Origin: Limnobaculum parvum
Lineage (GTDB): Bacteria; Pseudomonadota; Gammaproteobacteria; Enterobacterales; Enterobacteriaceae
Direction of reading: 5' to 3'
DNA: 64,000 bases
Assembly (NCBI RefSeq): GCF_003096015.2
Contig: NZ_CP029185.2
Location: 915,001-979,000, forward strand
Shown here in pieces: positions 44,826-52,913 of the stretch; positions within the stretch are counted from its first letter, which is position 1; the number at the start of each line of letters is the position of its first letter. A program made the translations under genes and the position numbers. The notes under the pieces are model-generated. The model was not told the origin of the DNA and did no database searches. It saw nothing but the letters and a program-made list of their open reading frames with translations.

Positions 44826-45578
44826 GTGCAGAAGATATTGTTATCTATACCGTTGTTGGCTGGTATATTGATGGGGTGCAGCAGCCAAAGAACAGATGAA
44901 AATGTCGCCGATATGGGACAGGCCGCAGAGATTCGACTAACCTTAGGTATGGCTTATTTATCCCAAGGTGATATTGTGGCTGCTCGAAAAAATCTTGAAC
45001 GAGCAGTGAATTATGCTCCACAAGACTACCGGACACAGTTAGGCATGGGGCTATACCTGCAGGGGATTGGAGAGAATGAACAAGCGGCTTCGCGCTATCA
45101 TTTGGCTTTGCAGCTAGCGCCAGATAATGGTGATGTGTTAAATAATTACGGTGCGTTTCTCTGTAGTTTAGGGCAGTATGATGTAGCGCAACGTTATTTC
45201 GAGCTGGCAGCAGCCACTGAGCGTCTCGATGATGTTTCCAATAGCCTTGAGTATTCAGGTTATTGTTTATTGCAGGCCGGGCAACCAGATGAATCAGATA
45301 AAAAATTAACCCGGGCAGTAAAGCAGAATCCAGAAAAGGGTGTGCGGATATTAAATACCGCGGCCCGTTACTGGCAGGAAGGCAAGCGCGAAGAGGCTCA
45401 GTCATTGCTTAACCTCTACCAGCAGGTACTTCCTGTCAGTGCTGAAAGTTTATGGATACAGATTCAATTTGCGGCGTCAGATAATCGCTTAAATGATATA
45501 AAACGTTATGGTAAGCAACTGGCGCAAGGTTTTTCACAATCAAAACAATACCAATTATTCTTAGCTCATGAATACTGA
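44826..45578 (+). CDS. pilW: Type IV pilus biogenesis/stability lipoprotein PilW (PilF)
   Basis: 250-residue TPR lipoprotein. The signal peptide ends in a LMGC lipobox (Cys18), and about five tetratricopeptide repeats follow (e.g. LGMAYLSQGDIVAARKNLERAV, ALQLAPDNGDVLNNYGAFL). PilW/PilF helps PilQ secretin assembly in type IV pilus systems; no other pilus genes are in this window. The start is GTG 44826, with AAGGA eleven bases upstream. Its end overlaps rodZ by 11 nt. Confidence 0.9.
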   Translation: MQKILLSIPLLAGILMGCSSQRTDENVADMGQAAEIRLTLGMAYLSQGDIVAARKNLERAVNYAPQDYRTQLGMGLYLQGIGENEQAASRYHLALQLAPDNGDVLNNYGAFLCSLGQYDVAQRYFELAAATERLDDVSNSLEYSGYCLLQAGQPDESDKKLTRAVKQNPEKGVRILNTAARYWQEGKREEAQSLLNLYQQVLPVSAESLWIQIQFAASDNRLNDIKRYGKQLAQGFSQSKQYQLFLAHEY

Positions 45579-46518
45579 TACACCGCAAGAAAGACAAACA
45601 CCACTGGCTGAAATCGGTTACCGACTCAGTGAAGCCAGAAAAGCATTGAACCTCAGCCAACGTACTGTGGCGGAGCAACTGCGTTTAAAGGTGAGTACCA
45701 TCAAAGAACTGGAGGATGGCTTAAATCCGTTAGATTTAGCGCCAACTTTTATCAAAGGCTACATCCGTTCTTACGCCAAATTGGTTCAGGTGCCAGAAGA
45801 TGAGCTAATTGCATTACTGCCGAAAGGTGGCGCAGAAAAGAATATTATTGAAACTAACCGAATAAAGGGTTTTACGCTGGGTAAGCCGCGTAAAAAGGTT
45901 GACCGTTGGTTGACGCTATTTACTTGGTTGATTTTGTTCGTGGTGCTTGGATTGACGGGTGCTTGGTGGTGGGAAAACCATAAGGCACAGCAAAACGAGC
46001 TGACTCAGTCGTCATCTGGTGAACAAAACCAAATCCAATTGTCAGCTAATCAGCCTGATACAACACCGTCTAATGCAGTCACATCTCAGCCGTCTACGAA
46101 TTCAGTAAATCCGGATTCGGCCAACAGTGCGCCTGTGGCTAATAATGTTGTTCAGATACCCTCTCCAGCTCAACCTACTCAAAATGTGGCTCCAACGCTG
46201 GAAGAAGCGGTTGCCGCTCAGGTCGCTGAAGCGGAAGCTGCAACGGGTACAACAGTACAGCCAGTGCAGGATACTAATGATATCTATATGACCTTTATTC
46301 AGGATTGTTGGGTAGAGGTGACTGATGCCAGAGGTCAGAGTCTATACAGCGGCCTACAGAGAAAAGATGGTAAGTTGTCACTATCCGGACAAGCCCCTTA
46401 TCGGGTGAAAGTGGGTGTGCCAGCAGCAGTAGAAATTAGCTATAAAGGCAAACCTGTCGATATGAGCCAGTATAAAAGTTCAAATCGTCCTGCTCGCCTG
46501 ACGTTAGCGGCTGAATAA
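45568..46518 (+). CDS. rodZ: Cell-shape protein RodZ
   Basis: 316 residues (E. coli 337). A cytoplasmic helix-turn-helix domain (~15-85) binds MreB, followed by a basic juxtamembrane stretch (GKPRKKVDRW), a single TM (~112-132), a Ser/Thr/Asn/Pro-rich periplasmic linker, and a C-terminal DUF4115 beta domain (~225-316). It couples the MreB cytoskeleton to wall synthesis. It overlaps pilW by 11 nt and precedes ispG as in E. coli. Confidence 0.95.
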   Translation: MNTDTPQERQTPLAEIGYRLSEARKALNLSQRTVAEQLRLKVSTIKELEDGLNPLDLAPTFIKGYIRSYAKLVQVPEDELIALLPKGGAEKNIIETNRIKGFTLGKPRKKVDRWLTLFTWLILFVVLGLTGAWWWENHKAQQNELTQSSSGEQNQIQLSANQPDTTPSNAVTSQPSTNSVNPDSANSAPVANNVVQIPSPAQPTQNVAPTLEEAVAAQVAEAEAATGTTVQPVQDTNDIYMTFIQDCWVEVTDARGQSLYSGLQRKDGKLSLSGQAPYRVKVGVPAAVEISYKGKPVDMSQYKSSNRPARLTLAAE

Positions 46519-46563
46519 CAAATAAGGTTAACCAGTCGTGGTAGTTTTCGGGGAGAGCTTATA

Positions 46564-47679
46564 ATGCATAATGAAACGCCGATTGTTCGTCGTAAATCAA
46601 AACGTATTTATGTAGGTAATGTACCTATTGGTGATGGCGCTCCCATCGCCGTTCAGTCAATGACCAATACCCGAACTACGGATGTAGAGGCAACGGTAAA
46701 ACAAATTGAGTCGCTACAGCGGGTCGGCGTCGATATCGTGAGGATCTCTGTTCCAACGATGGAAGCCGCAGAAGCGTTTAAGCTGATTAAACAGCGCGTT
46801 TCAGTTCCTTTGGTGGCAGATATTCATTTTGATTACCGCATTGCTTTACAGGTTGCTGAGTACGGTGTTGACTGTTTGCGTATTAACCCTGGCAATATCG
46901 GGCGTGAAGACCGTATTCGTGCAGTGGTTGATTGTGCTCGAGACAAAAATATTCCTATCCGTATTGGTATTAACGGCGGTTCGTTAGAAAAAGATATTCA
47001 GGAAAAGTATGGTGAGCCAACGCCTGAAGCGTTGGTAGAGTCTGCTTTACGTCACGTTGAAATTCTTGACCGCATGAACTTTGATGCATTTAAAGTTAGC
47101 GTTAAAGCTTCAGACGTCTTTTTGGCAGTGCAATCTTATCGCTTGTTAGCAAAACAGATTGAGCAACCTTTGCATTTGGGTATTACCGAAGCAGGGGGAG
47201 CACGTAGTGGTTCGGTGAAGTCAGCGATCGGTTTGGGTATGCTACTGGCAGAAGGTATTGGTGATACATTACGTATTTCACTGGCGGCAGATCCGATAGA
47301 AGAAGTAAAAGTTGGTTTTGATATTCTGAAAGCGTTACGCATTCGCTCCCGAGGGATCAACTTTATTGCCTGTCCAACGTGTTCTCGTCAAGAGTTTGAC
47401 GTTATAGGTACGGTTAATGCACTGGAACAACGTCTGGAAGATATTATTACTCCGATGGATGTTTCAATTATTGGTTGCGTGGTAAACGGACCGGGTGAAG
47501 CGTTAGTATCTGATATCGGTGTAACAGGTGGTCATAATAAGAGCGGTTACTATGAAAATGGTGAGCGCCAGAAAGAACGGTTTGATAACGATAATATGAT
47601 CGATCAACTGGAAGCGAAGATCCGCGCAAGAGCCAGTATGCTGGATAAATCCAAGCGTATCGATATCAGTCAGGATTAA
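46564..47679 (+). CDS. ispG: 4-hydroxy-3-methylbut-2-enyl-diphosphate synthase IspG
   Basis: 371-residue [4Fe-4S] enzyme of the MEP isoprenoid pathway (MEcPP to HMBPP). The N-terminal TIM barrel carries KVSVKASD. Cluster ligands lie in IACPTCSRQEFD and GCVVNGPGEA, with a conserved Glu after the last Cys. It is likely served by the ISC system encoded in this window. Confidence 0.97.
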   Translation: MHNETPIVRRKSKRIYVGNVPIGDGAPIAVQSMTNTRTTDVEATVKQIESLQRVGVDIVRISVPTMEAAEAFKLIKQRVSVPLVADIHFDYRIALQVAEYGVDCLRINPGNIGREDRIRAVVDCARDKNIPIRIGINGGSLEKDIQEKYGEPTPEALVESALRHVEILDRMNFDAFKVSVKASDVFLAVQSYRLLAKQIEQPLHLGITEAGGARSGSVKSAIGLGMLLAEGIGDTLRISLAADPIEEVKVGFDILKALRIRSRGINFIACPTCSRQEFDVIGTVNALEQRLEDIITPMDVSIIGCVVNGPGEALVSDIGVTGGHNKSGYYENGERQKERFDNDNMIDQLEAKIRARASMLDKSKRIDISQD

Positions 47680-47728
47680 TGAAAAATTGTGACACTATGC
47701 GTGACGATAGGTAAAAAAACAGATTAAT

Positions 47729-47762
47729 CGGGCGGTATTACTGTGTAATAACCGCCTGTTTG
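47729..47762 (+). terminator. ispG terminator
   Basis: GGCGGTATTA / TAATAACCGCC (one bulge) with a GTTTG tail. The T run is short, so hisS may still receive read-through. Confidence 0.65.
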
Positions 47763-47826
47763 CATTGATGTGGAGAGGGAATACCTCCTATAATTATCAA
47801 AATTTTAAAGCATATAGAGAATTGAC

Positions 47827-49110
47827 GTGTCAAAGAAAATTCAATCTGTACGTGGTATGAATGACTATTTGCCAGAAGACACCGCAGTATGGCAGCAAGT
47901 TGAGGACATTATTAAGCGTGTTGTTGAGTCTTATGGATATAGTGAGATTCGCACGCCGGTTCTTGAACAAACGCCACTGTTTAAGCGTGCTATTGGTGAA
48001 GTTACCGATGTAGTAGAAAAAGAGATGTACACCTTCAGCGAGCGCGATGGTGAAGAGATAACATCGTTAACTATGCGCCCAGAAGGAACTGCGGGTTGCG
48101 TTCGCGCCGGTATTGAACGGGGTCTTATCTACAATCAAGAACAGCGCCTATGGTATTTAGGGCCAATGTTTCGTCATGAACGCCCGCAGAAAGGACGTTA
48201 CCGCCAATTCCATCAAATGGGTGCCGAAGTATTCGGCCTTGCTGGGCCAGATGTGGATGCTGAACTGATTATGCTGACGGCTCGCTGGTGGCGTGAGCTG
48301 GGTATTTTGGATCATGTTACTCTAGAGCTGAACACTATCGGTTCGCTGGAAGCTAGAGCCAATTACAAAGAAGCATTAGTTGCGTTTCTGGAACAGCATA
48401 AAGATAAGCTGGATGAAGACTGTAAGCGACGGATGTATTCCAACCCGCTGCGAGTGTTGGACTCAAAAAATGCTGAGGTTCAGGTTCTGTTAAATGGTGC
48501 TCCAACATTGATGGATTATCTGGATGACGAGTCTAAACAACATTTTGCCGGACTGTGCGTATTTTTGGATAATGTTGGTATCAGTTATACAATTAATCCA
48601 CGTTTAGTTCGTGGGTTAGACTACTATAATCGCACGGTGTTTGAGTGGGTAACCACCAGTTTGGGTGCTCAGGGTACAGTTTGTGCCGGCGGTCGTTATG
48701 ATGGTCTGGTTGAACAACTGGGTGGACATGCAACACCAGGGGTTGGCTTTGCGATGGGGCTCGAGCGTCTAGTGCTATTAGTTCAGGCGGTTAACCCAGC
48801 GTTTAAAGCCGTGCAGGCAGTCGATGTTTATCTAATTTCTTCCGGTGAAGGTACGCAAATTGCGGCTATGAAGCTGGCAGAAACGATTCGTGATACAACG
48901 CCAGAGTTGCGTCTGATGACCAACTACGGTGGCGGTAACTTTAAAAAGCAGTTTGCCCGAGCCGATAAATGGGGTGCTAAAGTGGCTCTGGTTCTGGGTG
49001 AAAATGAAGTATCAGCCGGGCAGGTGGTAGTGAAAGACTTGCGTAACGGCGAACAACAAACTGTGGCGCAGGCTGAAGTCGCTGTGCATTTAGCAACATT
49101 GATCGGTTAA
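47827..49110 (+). CDS. hisS: Histidyl-tRNA synthetase HisS
   Basis: 427-residue class II synthetase (E. coli 424). Motif 2 is FRHERPQKGRYRQFHQMGAE, the histidine-specific segment is LVRGLDYYNRTVFE, and motif 3 is GFAMGLERL. The anticodon-binding domain occupies the last ~100 residues. The start is GTG 47827. It heads a likely cluster with yfgM and bamB. Confidence 0.97.
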   Translation: MSKKIQSVRGMNDYLPEDTAVWQQVEDIIKRVVESYGYSEIRTPVLEQTPLFKRAIGEVTDVVEKEMYTFSERDGEEITSLTMRPEGTAGCVRAGIERGLIYNQEQRLWYLGPMFRHERPQKGRYRQFHQMGAEVFGLAGPDVDAELIMLTARWWRELGILDHVTLELNTIGSLEARANYKEALVAFLEQHKDKLDEDCKRRMYSNPLRVLDSKNAEVQVLLNGAPTLMDYLDDESKQHFAGLCVFLDNVGISYTINPRLVRGLDYYNRTVFEWVTTSLGAQGTVCAGGRYDGLVEQLGGHATPGVGFAMGLERLVLLVQAVNPAFKAVQAVDVYLISSGEGTQIAAMKLAETIRDTTPELRLMTNYGGGNFKKQFARADKWGAKVALVLGENEVSAGQVVVKDLRNGEQQTVAQAEVAVHLATLIG

Positions 49111-49124
49111 TCAAGAGGGACACC

Positions 49125-49730
49125 GTGGAAATCTATAACAATGAAGACGAGCAGCTAGATGCGGTGCGTAACTTTTTCCGTGAAAACGGAAAAGCTATCG
49201 TGGTGGGTGTCGTATTAGGTATTGGAGGTCTGCTTGGATGGCGTTACTGGCAGTCGCATCAACATACCAGTTTAACGACTGCTTCGGTCTCCTTTGATAA
49301 TGCTATGTTGCAAAGTGAGAATACTGCTGGTTTAGAGGCATTTATTCAGGGCAATGACAACACTTATGGTGTTTTCGGTGCACTGAAACTGGCTCAGGAT
49401 CTGGTTGAGAAGGGTGATTTTGCCAAAGCTAAGCAACAACTGCAGTGGGCGCAGACTCATACCAAGGACGATAATCTATTGCCAGCCATCAATCTGCGTC
49501 TGGCGCGTATTCAACTGCAAGAGAAGCAGTTCGATGATGCGCTAAAAACGCTGGATGCCGTACAAAAAGGTGGTTGGTTTGCACAGGCTCAGGCAATTCG
49601 TGGGGACGTTTTAGTGGCTAAAGGTGATGCAAAAGGCGCTCGTGATGCTTATACGCAGGCGTTTGAAGATAATTCATCACCGGTACTGAAAGAGTTACTG
49701 CGCATTAAACTGAACAATCTGGCCGCCTAA
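49125..49730 (+). CDS. yfgM: Ancillary SecYEG translocon subunit YfgM
   Basis: 201 residues (E. coli 206). There is one N-terminal transmembrane segment (~22-42) and a periplasmic TPR-like domain. It binds PpiD and the Sec translocon and helps hand nascent proteins to periplasmic chaperones. The start is GTG 49125, with GAGGGA upstream. It lies 14 bp after hisS and 10 bp before bamB. Confidence 0.94.
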   Translation: MEIYNNEDEQLDAVRNFFRENGKAIVVGVVLGIGGLLGWRYWQSHQHTSLTTASVSFDNAMLQSENTAGLEAFIQGNDNTYGVFGALKLAQDLVEKGDFAKAKQQLQWAQTHTKDDNLLPAINLRLARIQLQEKQFDDALKTLDAVQKGGWFAQAQAIRGDVLVAKGDAKGARDAYTQAFEDNSSPVLKELLRIKLNNLAA

Positions 49731-49740
49731 GGGGATTTGA

Positions 49741-50922
49741 ATGAAATTACGTAGAATTTTTTGCGTAGGGTTACTTTCTGTAACCATGTTGAGTGGCTGT
49801 TCGCTGTTTGGTGGTGATGATGACGCTGTAAAGGTTTCACCATTGCCGCAGGTTAATAACCAATTCTCACCGAATAAGATGTGGAGTACGTCAGTGGGGA
49901 ATGGTGTTGGTGAATATTATTCTCACTTACGTCCTTCTTGGCAGGACGGGCGCATCTATGCAGCAGCGCGTAATGGTCAGGTCAAAGCAATGGATGCTGA
50001 TAGCGGCAACCAAGTTTGGAAAACGGACGTTACTGAAAAAGCAAGCTTTTTCTCTTCAGATAAATCACCGATGTTATCCGGCGGGGTAACGGCGGCGGGT
50101 GCACATGTTTATGTCGGTAGTGAAAACGCGATAATTTATGCCCTCAATAGTGCCGATGGCACGTTGGCATGGAAAACGCTTGTTGCAGGTGAAGTGTTAT
50201 CTCATCCGGTGGTTAACAATGGCTTAGTGCTGGTTCACACGACTAATGGTGTGCTGCAAGCGTTAAGTGAAGCGGACGGTAGCATTAAATGGACCGCCAA
50301 CCTAGGCATGCCTCTGCTTTCTTTACGCGGTGAATCAGCGCCTGCAATTGCACATGGTGCGGCGGTTGTTGGTGGTGATAACGGTCGTGTCAATGCGGTA
50401 TTGTTAGAGCAAGGTCAGTTAATTTGGCAACAGCGTATTTCCCAGCCAAGTGGTGCAACTGAAATTGACCGTTTAGCTGATGTGGATAGCTCGCCGGTCA
50501 TTGTTGATAATGTGGTTTATGCTCAGGGTTACAATGGTAGCTTTACTGCAATGGACCTGCGTTCAGGCCAGATTATCTGGAAGCGCGATATGGGTTCAGT
50601 CAGTGATTTCTTCATCGACAGTGGCCGCGTTTTCCTAGTCGATCAGGATGATAAAGTAGTTGCTCTGTCGCTAAACGGCGGAACCATCCTGTGGACACAG
50701 AACGATCTGTTGCATCGTCAACTGACGGCGCCTGTGCTGTTTAATGGTTATGTTGTAGTCGGTGACTCAGAGGGTTATCTGCACTGGATGGATAGTGCAA
50801 CAGGTCAGTTTGTTGCACAAAATAAAGTTGATAGTGATGGATTCCTGTCCTCGCCAATCGTTGCAGGCGATCGACTAGTGATTCAGGCTCGTGGCGGTAG
50901 TGTCTACTCCTACAACCGCTGA
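49741..50922 (+). CDS. bamB: Outer-membrane assembly lipoprotein BamB
   Basis: 393 residues (E. coli 392). The lipobox is LSGC (Cys20). An eight-bladed beta-propeller of PQQ-type repeats follows (MDADSGNQVWKT, LNSADGTLAWKT, MDLRSGQIIWKR). It is a subunit of the BAM complex that inserts beta-barrel proteins into the outer membrane. Confidence 0.97.
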   Translation: MKLRRIFCVGLLSVTMLSGCSLFGGDDDAVKVSPLPQVNNQFSPNKMWSTSVGNGVGEYYSHLRPSWQDGRIYAAARNGQVKAMDADSGNQVWKTDVTEKASFFSSDKSPMLSGGVTAAGAHVYVGSENAIIYALNSADGTLAWKTLVAGEVLSHPVVNNGLVLVHTTNGVLQALSEADGSIKWTANLGMPLLSLRGESAPAIAHGAAVVGGDNGRVNAVLLEQGQLIWQQRISQPSGATEIDRLADVDSSPVIVDNVVYAQGYNGSFTAMDLRSGQIIWKRDMGSVSDFFIDSGRVFLVDQDDKVVALSLNGGTILWTQNDLLHRQLTAPVLFNGYVVVGDSEGYLHWMDSATGQFVAQNKVDSDGFLSSPIVAGDRLVIQARGGSVYSYNR

Positions 50923-50969
50923 GTTAATCGTTATCCATAAGGCATGATGTTGCGTAATGATGCCTGTTG

Positions 50970-51004
50970 AAAAACGGCTCCTGACACCAGGAGCCGTTTC
51001 GTCT
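50970..51004 (+). terminator. bamB terminator
   Basis: A 12-bp stem AAACGGCTCCTG / CAGGAGCCGTTT with an ACAC loop. The tail (CGTCTTC) is only moderately T-rich. Confidence 0.8.
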
Positions 51005-51076
51005 TCTATAAAGCTGGCGATGTTTTTTAATTAATCAGCTTAAAATCATAGAGTTATAAAGAAAGAGGCTTTAATA

Positions 51077-52567
51077 ATGATCCCTGTTATCGCGCTGGTC
51101 GGGCGTCCCAACGTGGGTAAGTCCACGCTATTTAACCGCTTAACGCGTACTCGTGATGCATTGGTTGCTGATTTCCCGGGATTAACCCGCGACCGAAAAT
51201 ACGGTAAGGCCGAATCTGCTGGCCACGAATTTATCGTTATTGATACCGGTGGTATTGATGGAACTGAAGACGGCGTTGAAACCCATATGGCAGGTCAGTC
51301 GCTACTAGCGATTGAAGAAGCAGATGTTGTTCTATTTATGGTGGATGCACGCGCAGGGTTGATGCCTGCGGATCAGGGCATCGCTCAACACCTTCGGATG
51401 CGTGAGAAGGCGACTTTCTTGGTTGCTAATAAGACTGATGGCCTGGATCCTGACAGTGCGGTAGGCGATTTTTATGCTTTGGGATTAGGGGAAGTTTATC
51501 CGATAGCGGCTTCTCATGGGCGCGGTGTGACCTCTTTAATTGAGCAAGTGCTGGGGCCGGCCGTTGAGGAAGATGAGTCTGCCGAATCAGAATATGAACA
51601 GTTTGCCGGTATCGATGGCGATATTGGGGATGAAGAGTTTGATGAAAATGCGGTAGAAGATGAGGAAGAAGATACCTCTTATCTGGAAAATTTACCGATC
51701 AAACTGGCAATTGTTGGTCGGCCAAACGTGGGTAAGTCAACGCTAACTAACCGGATTCTGGGTGAAGAGCGCGTCGTAGTTTATGATATGCCGGGAACAA
51801 CCCGCGACAGTATTTATATTCCAATGACTCGGGATGAAAGAGAATATATCCTGATTGATACCGCTGGCGTGCGGAAACGGGCGAGAGTGACAGAAACGGT
51901 AGAGAAATTCTCCGTCATTAAAACCCTACAGGCCATTGAAGACGCTAATGTTGTGTTGCTGGTGATCGATGCCCGTGAAGGCATTTCCGATCAGGATCTT
52001 TCCCTGTTGGGATTCATCATCAATAGTGGGCGCTCACTGGTTATCGCGGTAAATAAATGGGATGGCCTATCGCAGGAAATCAAAGAACAAGTCAAAGAGG
52101 CATTGGATATGCGCTTAGGCTTTGTTGATTTTGCTCGTGTTCATTTTATCTCCGCTTTACACGGTAGCGGTGTGGGTAACCTGTTTGAATCAGTCCAAGA
52201 AGCCTATCGCTGTGCAACCCGTAGAGTGAGCACTTCTTTACTGACGCGTATTATGCAAATGGCACAAGACGATCATCAGCCACCTTTAGTGGGTGGTCGC
52301 CGTGTAAAGCTGAAATACGCTCACGCGGGTGGCTATAACCCACCGATTGTCGTGATTCATGGTAATCAGGTAAAAGACCTGCCGGATGCCTACAAGCGTT
52401 ATTTGATGAATTATTTCCGTCGTTCGCTGGAAGTAATGGGAACACCAATCCGTATTCAGTTTAAAGAAGGTGATAATCCGTTTGCGGGTCGCCGTAATAA
52501 ACTGACGGCAACCCAACAGCGCAAACGTCGTCGATTGATGCAGCATATTAAGAGTCGTGGCAAGTAA
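51077..52567 (+). CDS. der: Ribosome-assembly GTPase Der (EngA)
   Basis: 496-residue tandem GTPase (E. coli 490). Two P-loops, GRPNVGKST near residues 8 and 213, each have DxxG (DTGG and DTAG) and N/TKxD (NKTD, NKWD) motifs. An acidic linker separates the G domains, and a C-terminal KH-like domain ends in a basic tail. It is essential for 50S assembly. Confidence 0.97.
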   Translation: MIPVIALVGRPNVGKSTLFNRLTRTRDALVADFPGLTRDRKYGKAESAGHEFIVIDTGGIDGTEDGVETHMAGQSLLAIEEADVVLFMVDARAGLMPADQGIAQHLRMREKATFLVANKTDGLDPDSAVGDFYALGLGEVYPIAASHGRGVTSLIEQVLGPAVEEDESAESEYEQFAGIDGDIGDEEFDENAVEDEEEDTSYLENLPIKLAIVGRPNVGKSTLTNRILGEERVVVYDMPGTTRDSIYIPMTRDEREYILIDTAGVRKRARVTETVEKFSVIKTLQAIEDANVVLLVIDAREGISDQDLSLLGFIINSGRSLVIAVNKWDGLSQEIKEQVKEALDMRLGFVDFARVHFISALHGSGVGNLFESVQEAYRCATRRVSTSLLTRIMQMAQDDHQPPLVGGRRVKLKYAHAGGYNPPIVVIHGNQVKDLPDAYKRYLMNYFRRSLEVMGTPIRIQFKEGDNPFAGRRNKLTATQQRKRRRLMQHIKSRGK

Positions 52568-52580
52568 GATTAAAGAAAGT

Positions 52581-52606
52581 AAAAAGGGGCGCAATACGCG
52601 CCCCTG
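52581..52606 (-). terminator. GC-rich hairpin with its T run on the minus strand
   Basis: AGGGGCGC / GCGCCCCT with an A run on its plus-strand left side, so it terminates leftward (minus) transcripts such as that of the antiporter gene. It immediately precedes repeat copy 3. Confidence 0.75.
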
Positions 52607-52614
52607 AGTCTACC

Positions 52615-52828
52615 GACAAACCAGATAAATTGGCATCAATGGATATTCCGGTCATAAAATCTAAAATACTTATATTAGCTTTGTGCTCGACCGGAAGACC
52701 ACCTGTACTTGGCTTTAGTGCATACCGGTCCTAGCCGGGTTAGGGGCGTTTGGTTGGCTTACGCCAAGTCGACCTCAACACCCGTCCCTCCCGTCAATTG
52801 GCTAACTTAAGAACTATCAGGCTTTGTC
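52615..52828 (+). repeat. Structured intergenic element, copy 3 (der-antiporter gene)
   Basis: 214-bp copy, same strand as the others. The left end GACAAACCAGATAAATTGGC matches copy 1, and the right end ATCAGGCTTTGTC pairs with it imperfectly. H1 is TTCCGGTC/GACCGGAA (52646-52696): both arms changed relative to copies 1 and 2, a compensatory C-G to T-A switch. The H2-H3-H4 module is cleanly absent. H5 TTGGC/GCCAA with a TTAC loop and GTCGAC follow. It lies between two GC-rich hairpins of opposite polarity. Confidence 0.9.
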
Positions 52829-52836
52829 ATCAATCT

Positions 52837-52861
52837 CAAGGGGCGCGAGCGCCCCTTTTGC
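52837..52861 (+). terminator. GC-rich hairpin with its T run on the plus strand (der side)
   Basis: AAGGGGCG / CGCCCCTT with a CGAG loop and TTTT on the plus strand, suited to stop transcripts from der. Its stem is nearly the same as that at 52581, on the other side of repeat copy 3. Confidence 0.78.
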
Positions 52862-52913
52862 TATGTTGGTCAGAACTCTGATTCCAGATAATCCCTGTGA
52901 TAAAGAATGCTTA

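Noticed and set aside
52585..52856. Long target-site duplication around repeat copy 3
   Set aside because: The two flanking hairpins share stems but differ in loops and flanks, so they are not a simple duplication.
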